Shown one piece after another: positions 62,647 to 64,000 of a DNA stretch of 64,000 nucleotides (its first letter is position 1; the number at the start of each line of letters is the position of its first letter). Source of the stretch: Rubrimonas sp036735545. Lineage in GTDB: Bacteria; Pseudomonadota; Alphaproteobacteria; Rhodobacterales; Rhodobacteraceae. The position numbers and the translations under genes were made by a program. The stretch lies in the NCBI GenBank assembly GCA_036735545.1, contig DAINOD010000005.1, forward strand, positions 1 to 64,000, written 5' to 3'. Under the pieces are notes generated by a model. It saw only the letters and a list, made by a program, of their open reading frames with translations. It was not told the DNA's origin and made no database searches.

Positions 62647-63399
62647 TCAGAAGAAAACTTCGGCCGCCTGGATGCGCCGGAGACGGCCGCCGTCGGACAG
62701 CACCAGCGCACCCGTCTCGTCGAGGTCGGCGAACACGCCCTCCACGGTTTCCCGCGGCAGGCGTGCGGCGACCTTCTCGCCCAGCCGCGCCGCCCGCGCA
62801 AGCCACGCGCTCCGCAGCGGGCCGAACCCCTCCCCCGCCAGCCGCCCGGACCAGTATGCGAAGCCCGCCGCAAGCAGCGTCAGCGCTGCGTCCGGGTCCG
62901 GCGCAGCGCCGGTCTCCGCGGCGAGCGAGGTGGGCGGCCAGCCCCCCGGATCGGGCTCGGGGTGATGGGCGAGGTTCACGCCCACGCCGACCGTGAGCCA
63001 GTCCACCCGCCCGTTAACGCCGGCGCTCTCCAGCAGCACGCCGGCCGCCTTGCGTCCGTTGAGCAGCGCGTCGTTCGGCCATTTGACCGCCACGTCCGCG
63101 CCGGGGGCCAGCGCCTCGAACAGCTCCGCCATGGCGAGGCAGGCGGCGAAGGAATGCAGCGCCGCCTGCGTCGGCGGTCCTCCGGGGCGCAACAGGCACG
63201 TGGCCGAGAGGTTGCCCTCAGGCGCCGCCCACGCCCGCCCGCGCCGCCCGCGCGCGGCGGTCTGGCGACGGGCGACGATCCAGAGCGGCCCGGGCTCGCC
63301 GGCCAGCGCGCGCCGCTGCGCCTCGTCGGACGTGCTGTCGAGGACGTCGTGGCGGACGAGGCCCCACCCGGCGGGCCAGTCGGCGCGCGCCCCGGTCAG
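62647..63399 (-). CDS. birA: Biotin--[acetyl-CoA-carboxylase] ligase
   Basis: The 250-residue enzyme attaches biotin to carboxylases. It has the DSTSDEAQRRA opening, ARRQTAARGRRGRAWAAPEGN (biotinyl-AMP loop, GRGRxGR-type), VAVKWPNDALLNGRKAAGVLLE and GVGVNL. It lacks an N-terminal HTH, so it is not a repressor. No ATG or GTG fits the start: the only upstream choices are CTG 63399, overlapping the nuoN stop as CTGA, or ATG 63468 deep inside nuoN. I prefer the CTG. Confidence 0.88.
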   Translation of the reverse strand: MTGARADWPAGWGLVRHDVLDSTSDEAQRRALAGEPGPLWIVARRQTAARGRRGRAWAAPEGNLSATCLLRPGGPPTQAALHSFAACLAMAELFEALAPGADVAVKWPNDALLNGRKAAGVLLESAGVNGRVDWLTVGVGVNLAHHPEPDPGGWPPTSLAAETGAAPDPDAALTLLAAGFAYWSGRLAGEGFGPLRSAWLARAARLGEKVAARLPRETVEGVFADLDETGALVLSDGGRLRRIQAAEVFF

Positions 63400-64000
63400 G
63401 GCAGAAGCGCCGCCGCGGCGGCGTCGCTGAGACCGGTGAGACCGAAGCCGCCAAGGAAGGGCAGCCACCCCACGGCCACAAGCGTGGCGCAGATGCCGAT
63501 GGCGGCGCCGTTGGCCAGCGGCATCCGCCGGTCCATCGGCTCGCCGAGATCGTCCACATACATGATCTTGACGATGCGGATGTAGTAGAACGCTCCGATG
63601 ACGCTGGCGACGGCGCCGGCGACCGCCACCGGGGCCAGCCCCGCCTCCACCGCGGCGACGAAGACGAAATACTTCGCGAAAAAGCCGGCCAGCGGCGGAA
63701 TGCCGGCGAGGCTGAACATCAGGGCCGCCAGCGCCAGCGCCGCCAGCGGCGCCCTTTTCGAGAGGCCTTTCAGGTCGGCGACCTCGACCACGGGCCGACC
63801 GTCGCGCTCCATGGACATCATGAACGCGAAAACGCCGACGTTCATCACGACGTAGATCGCGAGGTAGGTCATCAGCGCCGACGCGCCGGCCTGCGTGCCC
63901 GCCGCCAGACCCAGCAGCGCGAAGCCCATGTGGCCGATGGAGGAATAGGCCATCAGACGCTTGAGGTTGGTCTGGCCGATGGCGGCGAAGGAGCCCCAGA
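63396..64000 (-). CDS. nuoN: NADH-quinone oxidoreductase subunit N, C-terminal part (runs off the window)
   Basis: The minus-strand frame is open to base 64000 and gives about 201 C-terminal residues of NuoN, a proton-pumping membrane subunit of complex I. It includes WGSFAAIGQTNLKRLMAYSS, a hallmark of the family with its conserved lysine, several membrane spans and AGIPPLAGFFAKYFVF. It should be the last gene of the nuo operon, followed by birA. Confidence 0.95.
   Translation of the reverse strand, partial: WGSFAAIGQTNLKRLMAYSSIGHMGFALLGLAAGTQAGASALMTYLAIYVVMNVGVFAFMMSMERDGRPVVEVADLKGLSKRAPLAALALAALMFSLAGIPPLAGFFAKYFVFVAAVEAGLAPVAVAGAVASVIGAFYYIRIVKIMYVDDLGEPMDRRMPLANGAAIGICATLVAVGWLPFLGGFGLTGLSDAAAAALLP

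Overview
This window reads as chromosome of a very GC-rich alphaproteobacterium, most likely a member of the Rhodobacterales. The evidence is the gene order bolA-ybgC-tolQRAB-pal-cpoB-tilS-ftsH, the order nuoN-birA-coaX-rnj, the lepB-rnc-era-DUF1491 block, several small families I associate with Rhodobacteraceae (a TIGR02300-type acidic zinc-ribbon protein, a PIN-domain/RNA-methyltransferase pair, a VPLPA-CTERM protein), and a direct-repeat SOS box of the GTTC-N7-GTTC type used by alphaproteobacterial LexA. I see no rRNA, CRISPR array, prophage, transposase or plasmid function. One scaffold gap (100 N) lies at 57391-57490 and looks spurious.

Layout. 1-5.6 kb: the start of an aldo/keto reductase, a small Cys-containing protein, tryptophan 2,3-dioxygenase, a vanadium-haloperoxidase-like enzyme coupled to an ASPIC/UnbV FG-GAP protein, a detached C-terminal OB domain of the mutagenic polymerase DnaE2 with an SOS box at its start, and a lone receiver domain. 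5.7-9.8 kb: lepB-rnc-era-DUF1491, a small unknown gene and an orphan ABC ATPase. 9.8-19.1 kb (minus strand): the cell-envelope Tol-Pal block running into tilS and ftsH. 19.2-29.4 kb: a J-domain protein and a fatty-acid beta-oxidation cluster (acyl-CoA dehydrogenase, thiolase, FadJ, acyl-CoA ligase) behind a palindromic operator. 29.5-34.0 kb: a structured RNA or attenuator with a strong terminator, then CoA-binding protein, metY, phnJ, corA and phnL, the last four overlapping end to end. 34.0-38.9 kb: a tRNA-Ala(GGC), PHA depolymerase, a YgjP-type metallopeptidase and malonyl-CoA synthetase. 39.0-42.6 kb: an ABC binding protein and fused permease of the Fe3+/2-aminoethylphosphonate class, without an ATPase, separated by a fibro-slime VPLPA-CTERM protein.

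42.77-48.0 kb is the most striking region. A guanidine-I (ykkC) riboswitch with an intact P1 stem precedes one tightly packed operon: an ABC importer of the 'urea carboxylase region' type, a ureohydrolase resembling the nickel guanidine hydrolase GdmH, a protein with 11 histidines in its first 24 residues, and a metallo-beta-lactamase-fold hydrolase. I read this as a guanidine import and hydrolysis operon whose His-rich protein may handle nickel. Beside it lie a GNAT protein and a 2-oxoglutarate/Fe(II) dioxygenase, divergent from a complete spermidine/putrescine-type ABC operon (49.7-54.5 kb).

54.4-64 kb: PIN-domain protein and RlmI-like methyltransferase, a sugar dehydrogenase/lactonase pair around the false gap, ychF, a cold-shock gene with a long leader, and the minus-strand block nuoN-birA-coaX-rnj. 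No stretch longer than 300 bases lacks a gene; the longest intergenic regions (29435-29645, 34273-34540, 42634-42909, 49513-49722, 59965-60184) are covered by entries below, except 34273-34540, in which I see nothing convincing. Gene spacing is very tight throughout, with many ATGA, GTGA and TGATG stop/start overlaps.
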